A DNA stretch of 64,000 bases, from the NCBI RefSeq assembly GCF_037975245.1, contig NC_092563.1, positions 29,537,960 through 29,601,959 on the forward strand, given 5' to 3'. Positions 48,768 to 59,799 of the stretch are shown here, piece after piece. Made by a program: the position numbers and the translations under genes. This stretch comes from Apostichopus japonicus (Eukaryota; Echinodermata; Holothuroidea; Aspidochirotida; Stichopodidae). Numbering within the stretch: the stretch's first letter is position 1; the number at the start of each line of letters is the position of its first letter. Below the pieces are notes generated by a model. It had not been told where the DNA came from. It searched no databases and saw only the letters and a list, made by a program, of their open reading frames with translations.

Positions 48768-50749
48768 TCTATGTCAAAGTTCAGGAGACAACAAATTTGG
48801 TTGAAAAATTGTATTTAGCATATAATCCATGCAAATGCATGTAATGCTTCTACGTTGTGCCAGCAACTACTGCAGTCTATTGCTATTAGGTATATGCGAC
48901 CAAACAGCCAAAACTTTAGGAGAGTGTATTGAAAGTTGGAACCAACCCTATTTGAGTAATACTCATGTAACTTTGGTCCATTCGTTACTCTAATAATCCT
49001 TAAATCTCTTATCTGTTTGTTTAATATTTAGAATTACGCATGTTTTTACATCCATGGCATCGGTACTGCAGTTGTTGTATTCCAGGTAACAGGCAACAAA
49101 TGGCCAAGACCTGCATACACTCTACTAGTTACTGGTATCTACCGCTTGAAAGAACATTATAACTCTTGGTTTGAAAATCACCCTTTACTAAGGGCTGGAT
49201 TTACTAAACTGGACAATATTACAGGAGATGGAGAAGGTACGTAACCTGATTAATTATTTATGTTTGATGTTATCGTAGAAGTGAAGACTGTACTGTTACA
49301 ATGAAACATTTGAAGGCTTTGTCTGACACTTCACATGTGTTGAATTCAGTCCCCTCGCTCAAGCTTAAATGAGAATGATAAGGTCCCTCCTCAGGTTGAT
49401 GTGTATGATTCAGAAACACTGTTTATAAATTACACACATTTACACAATTTACACAATTACACACAAGGCGGAGTGTATAGCGTAGTGGTTAACGCCGGCG
49501 TCTCCCAGTCATGAGATCCCCGGTGCGATTCCCCGCCGACAGCAATGTGTGTCGTCTGGCAAGGGTGTTGTTCAATAACAACTTCTTGACATGGACGTTA
49601 AATGAATGTGTGCCGAGAGATTGGCTTCGGTCAGCTTGCGAGTCTATAAGCCTCCATGGCTTCTTTCGCGAGTTCCTGCTTGCGGGAAGATCACATATAC
49701 ACATGTGCATCTTGGGTAGTTATACTGTAGAATACACTGTTGCTTCTGCACAAGAAACTTGTTCTCTCAAAAACATGTATTCCTCCTCGTCTAGTACTTG
49801 AATGTTTAGTCCACGGGTGGGGTCTAAGATAGTTGGTTTGCCCTTGGGGATGGTGGTGCCAAATTTGAAAGTTTCACATTGTCAAGTGAGTTGGGTTTTT
49901 TTTCAATGTTTTGATCACAAGGCTTTAGCTTTATGCTATTTTGAAATATCTTCATCTGCTCATTTGAAACCAATTATCTTTATTTGCTTCTCCTTAACCC
50001 ACAGAGGATATGTCCAGTATGATGGTAACTGAGACTTTACGTCTTGATGCCAAGCAGTTGTTGGAAATGTTAAATTCTGTGACAACCGTTGGCAAATTAA
50101 TGGTATGATGTGGTTAATTGATGCTATGAATATTCATAATGTCATCCTCTCAGAACAGCAGTTGTTCAATTAGAAGAACGTTTTGACATTTCCGTGAAGG
50201 GAAAGGTTGAAGAAAATTACGCATTCTTCTATAACTGATAAATGCCTCAAACGTGATTCCCTTCCCAAATAACACTTCTTTATATAAAATGGCTCATTAC
50301 ATTTACATTTATGAGTAAGATAAGGTACCTCAAGCTGTTACTTTAGTCCACCCAAATCACAGCACAATGAACACAGAACTTTGCAGTTGAGACAAAGTTT
50401 GCAGGCTTGTGAAAAAAATCAAAGTTTATAGCATTAACTTTGAACGCTTTTGTTTCTTGAATTCCCTTCCCCACTGTCACTTCTTTATTTAAAATGGCTC
50501 ATTATGTGATGGCAGATTTCGAGTCATTATTCATAATCTTTTCATGAGCAGTAGAAAAGCAAGTATTTTCATAGACTAAGAACAGACAGTACCTGACTGT
50601 AAATCAAAGAAATAAAAGCCATATGCTGGGAGATGTTTGATTCCTGACAGCAGGCAAATGAAATCTGTTCGTGATGACATGTACAGGTAAATTCGTGAAT
50701 GCACACACGTTGATGTGTAAACATGTATGTGTGTAAGTGAGGACTTTGT
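48768..50749 (+). CDS. Lon N-domain exon cassette, unit 5 (carries a SINE)
   Basis: 1982 bp because a SINE is inserted in the intron between the two exons. Exons are 49032-49236 and 50005-50102, open and identical in frame to the other units. Confidence 0.7.
49467..49693 (+). repeat. tRNA-derived SINE inserted in unit 5 only
   Basis: The head has A box TAGCGTAGTGGTTAACGCC and B box CCGGTGCGATTCCCC. The body has GCTTCGGTCAGCTTGCG and ends GAGTTCCTGCTTGCGGGA. The other five units read ATTACAAACATGTGCATC here without an insert. An AC-rich simple tract (ACACAATTTACACAATT) precedes it. It is the same family as 386-612. Confidence 0.85.
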
Positions 50750-52364
50750 TCTATGTCAAAGTTCAGGAGACAACAAATTTGGTTGAAAAATTGTATTTAG
50801 CATATAATCCATGCAAATGCATGTAATGCTTCTACGTTGTGCGAGCAACTACTGCAGTCTATTGCTATTAGGTATATGCGACCAAACAGCCAAAACTTTA
50901 GGAGAGTGTATTGAAAGTTGGAACTAACCCTATTTGAGTAATACTCATGTAACTTTGGTCCATTCGTTACTCTAATAATCCTTAAATCTCTTATCTGTTT
51001 GTTTAATATTTAGAATTACGCATGTTTTTACATCCATGGCATCGGTACTGCAGTTGTTGTATTCCAGGTAACAAGCAACAAATGGCCAAGACCTGCATAC
51101 ACTCTACTAGTTACTGGTATCTACCGCTTGAAAGAACATTATAACTCTTGGTTTGAAAATCACCCTTTACTAAGGGCTGGATTTACTAAACTGGACAATA
51201 TTACAGGAGATGGAGAAGGTACGTAACCTGATTAATTATTTATGTTTGATGTTATCGTAGAAGTGAAGACTGTACTGTTACAATGAAACATTTGAAGGCT
51301 TTGTCTGACACTTCACATGTGTTGAATTCAGTCCCCTCGCTCAAGCTTAAATGAGAATGATAAGGTCCCTCCTCAGGTTGATGTGTATGATTCAGAAACA
51401 CTGTTTATAAATTACAAACATGTGCATCTTGGGTAGTTATACTGTAGAATACACTGTTGCTTCTGCACAAGAAACTTGTTCTCTCAAAAACATGTATTCC
51501 TCCTCGTCTAGTACTTGAATGTTTAGTCCACGGGTGGGGTCTAAGATAGTTGGTTTGCCCTTGGGGATGGTGGTGCCAAATTTGAAAGTTTCACATTGTC
51601 AAGTGAGATGGGTTTTTTTTCAATGTTTTGATCACAAGGCTTTAGCTTTATGCTATTTTGAAATATCTTCATCTGCTCATTTGAAACCAATTATCTTTAT
51701 TTGCTTCTCCTTAACCCACAGAGGATATGTCCAGTATGAACATTGTAGAAACTTTACGTCTTGATGCCAAGCAGTTGTTGGAAATGTTAAATTCTGTGAC
51801 AACCGTTGGCAAATTAATGGTATGATGTGGTTTATTGATGTTATGAATATTCATAATGTCATCCTTTCAGAACAGCAGCTGTTCAATTAGAAGAACGTTT
51901 TGACATTTCCGTGAAGGGAAAGGTTGAAGAAAATTACGCATTCTTCTATAACTGATAAATGCCTCAAACGTAATTCCCTTCCCGAATAACACTTCTTTAT
52001 ATGAAATGGCTTATTATATTTACATTTATGAGTAAGATAAGGTACCTCAAGCTGTTACTTTAGTCCATCCAAATCACAGCACAATGAATACAGAACTTTG
52101 CAGTTGAGACAAAGTTTGCAGACTTTTGAAAAATCAAATGTAATAGCATTAACTTTGAACACTTTTGTCTGTTGAATTCCCTCCCCCATTGTCACATATT
52201 TATTGAAAATGGCTCATTATGTGATGACAGATTTCAGTTCATTTTTCATCATGTTATTCTCTGAGCAAATAAAACATGTTTGTTACGACATGTACAGGTA
52301 TATTTGTGAATGGACACATGTTGATGTGTAAACATGTATGTATGTGTGTATGTTGGGACTTTGT
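50750..52364 (+). CDS. Lon N-domain exon cassette, unit 6 (last)
   Basis: Exons are 51014-51218 and 51722-51819, open. Exon 3b has one substitution, QVTSNKW for QVTGNKW. Exon 4b reads EDMSSMNIVETLRL, closer to parental [11 protein letters not shown] than the other units, so it may be nearest the founder at this end. After it, LONP2 intron 4 continues past the amplification breakpoint at about 52364. Confidence 0.7.
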
Positions 52365-52379
52365 ACGCACATGCCAACT

Positions 52380-54050
52380 TGTACAGGTATGACAATAGCT
52401 GGACCATGTGGAAAAACTATATTATATTATATGAAACCCATCTTAGGTGGGCACAATCAACAGGTATGACAATAGGTTGACTATGTGGAACTCTATAGTA
52501 TATTTTATGGTACAGGGAAATGAAACCCATCTTAGGTGGGCACAAACAACGAGTATATGACAATAGTTGGACAATGTGAAATCTATAGTATATTATATGG
52601 TATATGAAAATGAAACCCAATTTAGGTGAGCACAATAAACAGGTATGACAATAGTTGGACTATGTGGATCTCTATAGTATATTATATGGTATAGGAAATG
52701 AAACCCACCTTAGGTGAGCACAATTAACAGGTATGGCAATAGTTGGACTATGTGGAACTCTATAGTATATTATATGGTATAGGAAATGAAACCCACCTTA
52801 GGTGAGCACAATTAACAGGTATGGCAATAGTTGGACTATGTGGAACTCTATAGTATATTATATGGTATAGGAAATGAAACCCACCTTAGGTGAGCACAAT
52901 TAACAGGTATGGCAAAAGTTGGACTATGTGGAACTCTATAGTATGATATATGGTATAGGAAATGAAACCCATATAAGGTGGGCACATCAACAGGTATGAC
53001 AATAGTTGGACCATGTGGAACTCTATAGTATATCATATGGTATAGGAAAATGAAACCCATCTAAGGTGGGCACAATCAACAGGTACGACAATTGTTGGAC
53101 TATGTGGAAATTTATAGTATATCAAATGGTATCAGGAAATGAAACCCACCTTAGGTGAGCACAAACAACAGGTATGACAAAAGTTGGAGTATGTGGAAAA
53201 ACTATAGTATATTATATTATATGGTATAGGAAATTAAACCCAACTTAGGTGGGCACAATCAACAGGTTTGACAATAGGTCGACTATATGGAACTCTTTAG
53301 TATATTATATGGTATAGGTAAATGAACCAACCTTAGGTGAGTACACACAAAAGGTATGAAAATAGTTGAACTATGTGGAACTTTATAGTATATAATTTGG
53401 TATAGGAAATGAACCCACCTTAGATGGTTACAATTAACAGGTATCGTTGGAATATGTGGAAAAACTATAGTATATTTTATGGTATAGGAAATCAAATCCA
53501 CCTTAGGTGGGCACAATCAACAGGTATGACAATAGGTCGACTATGTGGAACTCTATAGTATATTATATGGTAAAGGAAAATGAAACCCATTTAAGGTGGG
53601 CACAAGCAACAGGTATGACGATAGATGAACTATGTGGAACTCCATAGTATATTATATGGTATAGGAAATCAAATCCACCTTAGTTGGGCACAATCAACAG
53701 GTATGACAATAGGTCGACTATGTGGAACTCTATAGTATATAAAATGGTATAGGAAAATGAAACCCAACTTAGGTGAGTACACACAAAATGTATGGCAATA
53801 GTTGGACTATGTGGAACTCCATAGTATATTATATGGTATAGGAAAATGAAAGCCATCTAAGGTGGGCACATTAATAGGTATGACAATAGTTGGCCTTTGT
53901 GGAACTCAATAGTATATTATAAGATAAAGGGAAATGAAACCCACCAAAGGTGGGCACAATCAACAGGTATGACAATAGTTGGACTATGTGGAACTGTATA
54001 GTATATAATATGGTATAGGAAATGAAACCCACCTTAGGTGGGCATTAAAA
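52380..54050. repeat. About 88-bp minisatellite expanded in the duplicated intron 4
   Basis: About 18 units with AGGTATGACAATAGTTGG, ACTATGTGGAACTCTATAG and GAAACCCACCTTAGGTGGG. The parental intron 4 has the same repeat in only three to four copies (12466-12740). Units are diverged from each other, unlike the exon cassettes. Confidence 0.9.
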
Positions 54051-54218
54051 CCTAGGTTAGTGACAAGTGAGGATATAGTGAAAGTGTAAAGATCCCATAA
54101 ACATGTTTCACAGTTGTTGTGTAGGTTTATGGTCATTGTTTTATGTTAAGGCAGATTTAACATTGCTATCTCAGAAAGGAACTACTCAGCCTTTGGCTTT
54201 CTGATTTATCATTTGCAG

Positions 54219-54290
54219 AATGTATTGGAGAAGTTAACCCTCACAAGATTGCCAGATATGTTTGCATCCATCCTCAATGAAAACTTACAG
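54219..54290 (+). CDS. LONP2 duplicate, exon 5' (open, -4 codons)
   Basis: Encodes NVLEKLTLTRLPDMFASILN followed by ENLQ, against parental [18 protein letters not shown]. It is 72 nt instead of 84, so a multiple of three was lost and phase 0 is kept at both ends. The donor is gcaagc, again a GC donor as in the parent. A second, broken copy of the exon start follows at about 54325-54356 with in-frame stops. Confidence 0.72.
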
Positions 54291-54324
54291 GCAAGCCTTT
54301 GGTTTTCTGGTTTAACATTTGTAG

Positions 54325-54440
54325 TAAGTAATGGAGTAGTTACCTGTCACAATAATTTGTGTTATTTTTGTCTTGATCATCCCAGCCACGTATATTGTAC
54401 ACTTTCTGGAAAGATTTTAATACAACAACAATGTTTGAAC
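54325..54440 (+). pseudogene. Broken exon 5 copy joined to the end of LONP2
   Basis: TAAGTAATGGAGTAGTTACC after ttgtag matches the beginning of LONP2 exon 5 but has stops. Further on, CCACGTATATTGTA and TTTTAATACAACAACA resemble the last codons and the first 3' UTR bases of LONP2 (CCAAGTAAATTGTAG, TTTAATACAACAACAG at about 22278-22320). I infer an internal deletion that removed exons 6-16 and joined exon 5 to the gene's tail. Confidence 0.5.
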
Positions 54441-54479
54441 TTTTATTCCTGGTAGTACTGCTTTTTCCACAACTATTAC

Positions 54480-57190
54480 AATGTAGTCGTGATGTAATGC
54501 TGCTTTTTGCTGATGGCTACAAGTTATATCAACATCTATTACAATGTAGACGTGATGTAATGCTGCTTTTTGCTGATGGCTACAGGTTATATCGACATCT
54601 ATTACAATGTAGTCGTGATGTAATGCTGCTTTTTGCTGATGGCTACAAGTTATATCAACAACTATTACAATGTAGTCGTGATGTAATGCTGCTTTTTGCT
54701 GATGGCTACAAGTTATATCAACATATATTACAATGTAGTCGTGATGTAAAGCTGCTTTTTGCTGATGGCTACAAGTTATATCCACATATATTACAATGTA
54801 GTCGTGATGTAATGCTGCTTTTTGCTGATGGCTACAAGTTATATCAACAACTATTACAATGTAGTCGTGATGTAATGCTGCTTTTTGCTGATGGCTACAA
54901 GTTATATCAACATATATTACAATGTAGTCGTGATGTAAAGCTGCTTTTTGCTGATGGCTACAAGTTATATCAACAACTATTACAATGTAGTCGTGATGTA
55001 ATGCTGCTTTTTGCTGATGGCTACAAGTTATATCAACAACTATTACAATGTAGTCGTGATGTAATGCTGCTTTTTGCTGATGGCTACAAGTTATATCCAC
55101 ATATATTACAATGTAGTCGTGATGTAAAGCTGCTTTTTGCTGGCTACAAGTTATATCCACATATATTACAATGTAGTCGTGATGTAAAGCTGCTTTTTGC
55201 TGATGGCTACAAGTTATATCAACAACTATTACAATGTAGTCGTGATGTAATGCTGCTTTTTGCTGATGGCTACAAGTTATATCAACAACTATTACAATGT
55301 AGTCGTGATGTAATGCTGCTTTTTGCTGATGGCTACAAGTTATATCCACATATATTACAATGTAGTCGTGATGTAAAGCTGCTTTTTGCTGGCTACAAGT
55401 TATATCCACATATATTACAATGTAGTCGTGATGTAAAGCTGCTTTTTGCTGATGGCTACAAGTTATATCCACATATATTACAATGTAGTCGTGATGTAAA
55501 GCTGCTTTTTGCTGATGGCTACAAGTTATATCCACATATATTACAATGTAGTCGTGATGTAAAGCTGCTTTTTGCTGATGGCTCCAAGTTATATCAACAT
55601 ATATTACAATGTAGTCGTGATGTAAAGCTGCTTTTTGCTGATGGCTACAAGTTATATCCACATATATTACAATGTAGTCGTGATGTAAAGCTGCTTTTTG
55701 CTGATGGCTACAAGTTATATCCACATATATTACAATGTAGTCGTGATGTTATGCTGCTTTTTGCTGATGGCTACAAGTTATATCAACAAATATTTAAATG
55801 TAGTCGTGATGTAATGCTGCTTTTTGCTGATGGCTACAAGTTATATCCACATCTTTTACGATGTGGTCCTGATCTTATGCTGATTTTTGTGTATGGCTAC
55901 AAATTATATGCACAACTATTGCAATGTTTTCGTTCTGAAATGCTGCTTTTTGTTGATTGCTCCAAGTTATATCCACAAATATTGCAATGTAGTCGTGATG
56001 TAATGCTGCTTTTTGCTGATGGCTACAAGTTATATCCACATCTTTTACGATGTGGTCCTGATCTTATGCTGATTTTTGTGTATGGCTACAAATTATATGC
56101 ACAACTATTGCAATGCTTTCGTTCTGAAATGCTGCATTTTGTTGATTGCTCCAAGTTATATCCACAAATATTTAAATGTAGTCGTTATGTAATGCTGCTC
56201 TTTGCTGATGGCTACAAGTTATATCGACATCTATTACAATGTGGTTCTGATGTAAAACTGTTTTTTGTTGAAGGCTCCAAGATATATCCACAACTATTGC
56301 AATGTAGTCGTGATGTAATGCTGCTTTTTGCTGATGGCTTCAAGTTATATCAACATCTATTACAATGTAGTCGTGATGTAATGCTGCTTTTTGCTGATTT
56401 ATCCAAATTATACTTATATTTATTACAACTTAGTCGTGATGTTATGCTGCTTTTTGCTGATGGCTACAAGTTATATCAACAACTATTACAATGTAGTCGT
56501 TATGTAATGCTGCTTTTTGCTGATGGCTACAAGTTATACTCACATCTTTTACAATGTGGTCCTTATCTTATGCTGATTTTTGTGTATGGCTACAAATTAT
56601 ATGCACAACTATTGCAATGTTTTCGTTCTGAAATGCTGCTTTTTGTTGATTGCTCTAAGTTATATCCACAAATATTTAAATGTAGTCGCGATGTAATGCT
56701 GCTTTTTGCTAATGGCTTCAAGTTATATCAACATCTATTACAATGTGGTTCTGATGTAAAACTGTTTTTTGTTGAAGGCTCCAAGATATATCCACAACTA
56801 TTGCAATGTAGTCGTGATGTAATGCTGCTTTTTGCTGATGGCTACAAGTTATATCCACATCTATTACAATGTAGACGTGATGTAATGCTGCTTTTTGCTG
56901 ATGGCTACAAGTTATATCAACATCTATTACAATGTGGTCCTGATGTAAAACTGTTTTTTGTTGATTGCTCCAAGTAATATCAACAATTATTAAAATGTAG
57001 TTACGATTTAAATCTGCTTCATGTTGATGGCTACAAGTTATATCAACAACTATTAAAATGTAGTCGTGATGTAAAGCTGCTTTTTGTTGATGGCTCCAAG
57101 TTATATCAACAATTAATGATATGTAGTCGTGATGTAAAGCTGCTTTTTGTTGAAAGCTCCAAGTTATATTCACTACTATTACAATGTAGC
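54480..57190. repeat. 63-bp satellite, about 43 copies, open on both strands
   Basis: Monomer TAATGCTGCTTTTTGCTGA + TGGCTACAAGTTATATC + AACATCTATTACAATG + TAGTCGTGATG, 63 bp. Units 54.5-55.8 kb are nearly uniform, while units 55.8-57.2 kb are more varied and show a multi-unit higher-order pattern (GTTTTCGTTCTGAAATG units recur). Because 63 is divisible by three and the monomer lacks stops in one frame of each strand, long chance frames arise (54395-56977 plus, 54417-55724 minus). The monomer exists in two copies in the LONP2 3' flank (22455-22575). Confidence 0.93.
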
Positions 57191-57199
57191 CGTGATGAA

Positions 57200-57700
57200 A
57201 TATTCATGAACATACTGTACCTCCAAGTAAAGTTGTTCAAAACTAAATATGTAATACAAATAATACAAAATTCTACATTCAATACTAATTAATACACGTT
57301 TCGTTGTATTGTTACTCAGACATGATAGAATATACAGGAGACAGATACACTCTGGCTCTAGACCAGAGAACCCATTTATATGTATTCATTTGTTACACCC
57401 ATGCCTTGGAACCTTTCGGTGTCTTGTAAACTAGTTACCTTTTCCGAGAAAGAAAATTGTCGAGGAGGATTATTTGTAGTCATGGCTGTCTTGGAGTCTT
57501 CGACGAAATTAGGAATTGTGATTATTGATTAACACGCAAGATCCTCTCTAGCCTGCATGGGAGCCAACACTTGTTAAAAGATCTGAAGAAACTCTTGCAA
57601 GATCATCATTCTCCACGTCCAATAAGTCATTGCTGAAAGACATAAATTCTGAACTGCTACACAAAGTGAGAATTAGTCTGTATCATCCTTCATTCTAAGA
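57200..57700. other. Unassigned flank of the satellite
   Basis: AT-rich sequence between the 63-bp satellite and the MITE at 57706. I see no exon or repeat family I can support. Confidence 0.4.
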
Positions 57701-57705
57701 CTTAA

Positions 57706-58042
57706 AGGCATTGAAGACTCGCCCAAACCGCTTACGTCCATCTGAAAGCTTGCAAGTGGCGTTTTGTTCGTGTCGCTACAAAATGCAGACAGTACAGAAT
57801 GAAACGTGATACCTTGTTATCTTTAGCTGGACCTGAGATGCCAGTCGCTGTATTGTTTGTACACTGTGCTGTGGGTATTGATCGCAGCTGTATGTACTGA
57901 CTGTACACTAGTGTCTAATTACCAATGGTAGCAAGCTGTGTGCGTGCGTATTTTCTGGGATCTATGGTGGTGTCTTACTTCTGTTACACCTCATTCAAAA
58001 CTAGGCATTAGACGTTTCTTTTTGGGCGAGTCTTCAAACCCT
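57706..58042 (+). mobile_element. TTAA-flanked MITE, copy B (337 bp)
   Basis: Flanked by TTAA at 57702-57705 and 58043-58046. Inverted termini are AGGCATTGAAGACTCGCCC and GGGCGAGTCTTCAAACCCT. Internal blocks such as CAGTACAGAATGAAACGTG and GACTGTACACTAGTGTCTAA are shared with copies A and C. No transposase. Confidence 0.85.
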
Positions 58043-58139
58043 TTAAAATAAGTTCTTATTGCAATTTTTGGAACTTTTTACAAGAAGTACTTTGCGACCG
58101 TCTGGTGTCTGGATTATGGCATGCCAAAATGTTTTAAAC

Positions 58140-58430
58140 TCAAACGCAGTTGTTTTCAAGGGCTGATCTAACATTTGGAGATGCAAAGACCAAGTGCTTG
58201 GCCGACGAAATGGCTTCTTACGCTACCAAAGATTACCGTGACTTGCTCCCGTACATGCGGTGTATACAGAGAAGTCAAATTGTCGCTCTAAACCATCTTG
58301 AAGTCGTGGAACATTACCTTACAAGTGCAGAGGTTGTGGGGGTGAACACAAGCGTACAGATTGTCCATACAATGATGTTATCTGTCAAAAGCAGCATTGT
58401 TACGAACTAATGATTCCCCATCCGGGACGG
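58140..58430 (+). pseudogene. Decayed Ty3/gypsy gag fragment with a zinc knuckle
   Basis: An open frame with the LTF.DA..KCLADEMA pattern seen in gypsy Gag C-terminal regions gives way, in another frame at about 58320, to a CX2CX3HX4C zinc knuckle. The frame change between the two parts shows it is dead. It is probably the 5' part of the element whose pol remnants lie at 61200-61500 and 63690-63866. Confidence 0.6.
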
Positions 58431-58639
58431 GAGGCAAAATCTTCAAATTGCTTGCAGCCTGCGGAGAAAAAAACACCCAAGTACACACACTCGCAATTAG
58501 GCCTATGAACAACACAAAAAAAAACAATATTGAATGGACTCTTTATTTATAAAAAAAAGAAATCTTTTCTACAGAACTAAAGTTTCTTCTAATCCTACAG
58601 ATGATTGAAAATTGTTTGAATATGTATAAATCATAACAA

Positions 58640-59100
58640 ACGCATATCTCAAGAAGGGAAATTTGGGCAAACCTTATATTCGGTGTTTAGAAGTACCACA
58701 TTGAGTACAAAAAGCCTATTGTTTTTGGTGGAGGTCATTTAGGGTAACCAGAGGTCAAATTGTGAAAATCTCGTTAACACGATATATCAATATTGGAAGC
58801 TTAGAGAGATCTTATACTTAGTAGGAAGGTGTATAACATTGAGTAAAAAAAGGCTATCGATTTTGGTAAAAGGAGGTCAAAGGTGATTTGAATTCAACAA
58901 ACGCCAAACATTTACTTTACTCCCCATTTAACTGTCTCTACACTTACGCACCTACCTAAACATAATATCGCAAATGAAGCTTGGACAGATCGTATATTTG
59001 GTATGTAATTGTACCAAATTGAGTACAAGAAGCGGCATGTTGTGGGCGGAGGTCAATTGTCATTTGAATTCACCAGTGGTCAAATTTTGAAAACCATTTT
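58640..59100. repeat. About 150-bp AGGTCA-containing subrepeats, block 1
   Basis: Recurrent words are ATCTCAAGAAGGGAA, ACATTGAGTACAAAAAGCC, GGTGGAGGTCA and GGTCAAATTGTGAAAA, with about 150-bp spacing. The same words recur at 61575-62010 and 63400-63600. It interrupts the gypsy remnant. Confidence 0.7.
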
Positions 59101-59329
59101 TTGAACAATATTTCAACACGGACAGATGTCATATTTAGTAATGTTGATGTATCACATTTAGTACAAGAAGCCTGTTGTAAGGCCAATGGTAATTTCAGGA
59201 CAACCTGTGTCATCGTGAATGTATTGTGTGTCACATCACACTGCTTTTTCACTATTACTAAGATCAAATATGTTGTACACCCTCACTATACATTACGTCA
59301 GATTTATGAAGAAACCTGCTCGTGTTACG

Positions 59330-59591
59330 CCCAGCAAACACAAAAGCGTTTTTAAAACGTTATTAAAACGTTTAGTCTTTTGTTTTGAGAACGTCATTTG
59401 TGGTGTAATAAATATCACGAAAACGTTTTCAGAATATTATTTCAAAAAATATTTTCGTTTAAAAATTAATATAACATTAATATCTCATTAAAACGTTATG
59501 CCGTTGTTTTTATAACACCACATTTAACGTTATAAAAACATATTTTAGAGGCTCTTTTAAAAATGTTATGATAACATTTGTGTTTGCTGGG
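59330..59591. mobile_element. MITE with CCCAGCAAACACAAA termini (262 bp)
   Basis: Perfect 15-bp inverted termini, CCCAGCAAACACAAA and TTTGTGTTTGCTGGG. The interior is AT-rich with many AACGTT and AAAACGTT words. No convincing target duplication and no ORF, so the superfamily is unassigned. Confidence 0.78.
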
Positions 59592-59799
59592 ATCAAAATG
59601 CCTTTTAGCATTCTGGTTTCTTTCGTGCACATAATAGCCCCTTCATTTATAGGTTCCAATTGCGCACAAGCCAATGTTTTGTCAGGGGTCTGTAGCTAAG
59701 TATTGTGCGTTCCTGTAGAGGCATTTTAAAGTGCATATTTTCGTGGCAACTGTAGGGAGGCAAGTTTTCTTTTCTGAGCTGACGCATATGGTTTGCCAC

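Noticed and set aside
54395-56977. 860-codon open frame on the plus strand and 435-codon frame on the minus strand
   Set aside because: Both are produced by a 63-bp satellite whose period is a multiple of three. There is no domain, no plausible start context, and the codon content mirrors the monomer. Kept as a repeat, with possible translation noted as a finding.
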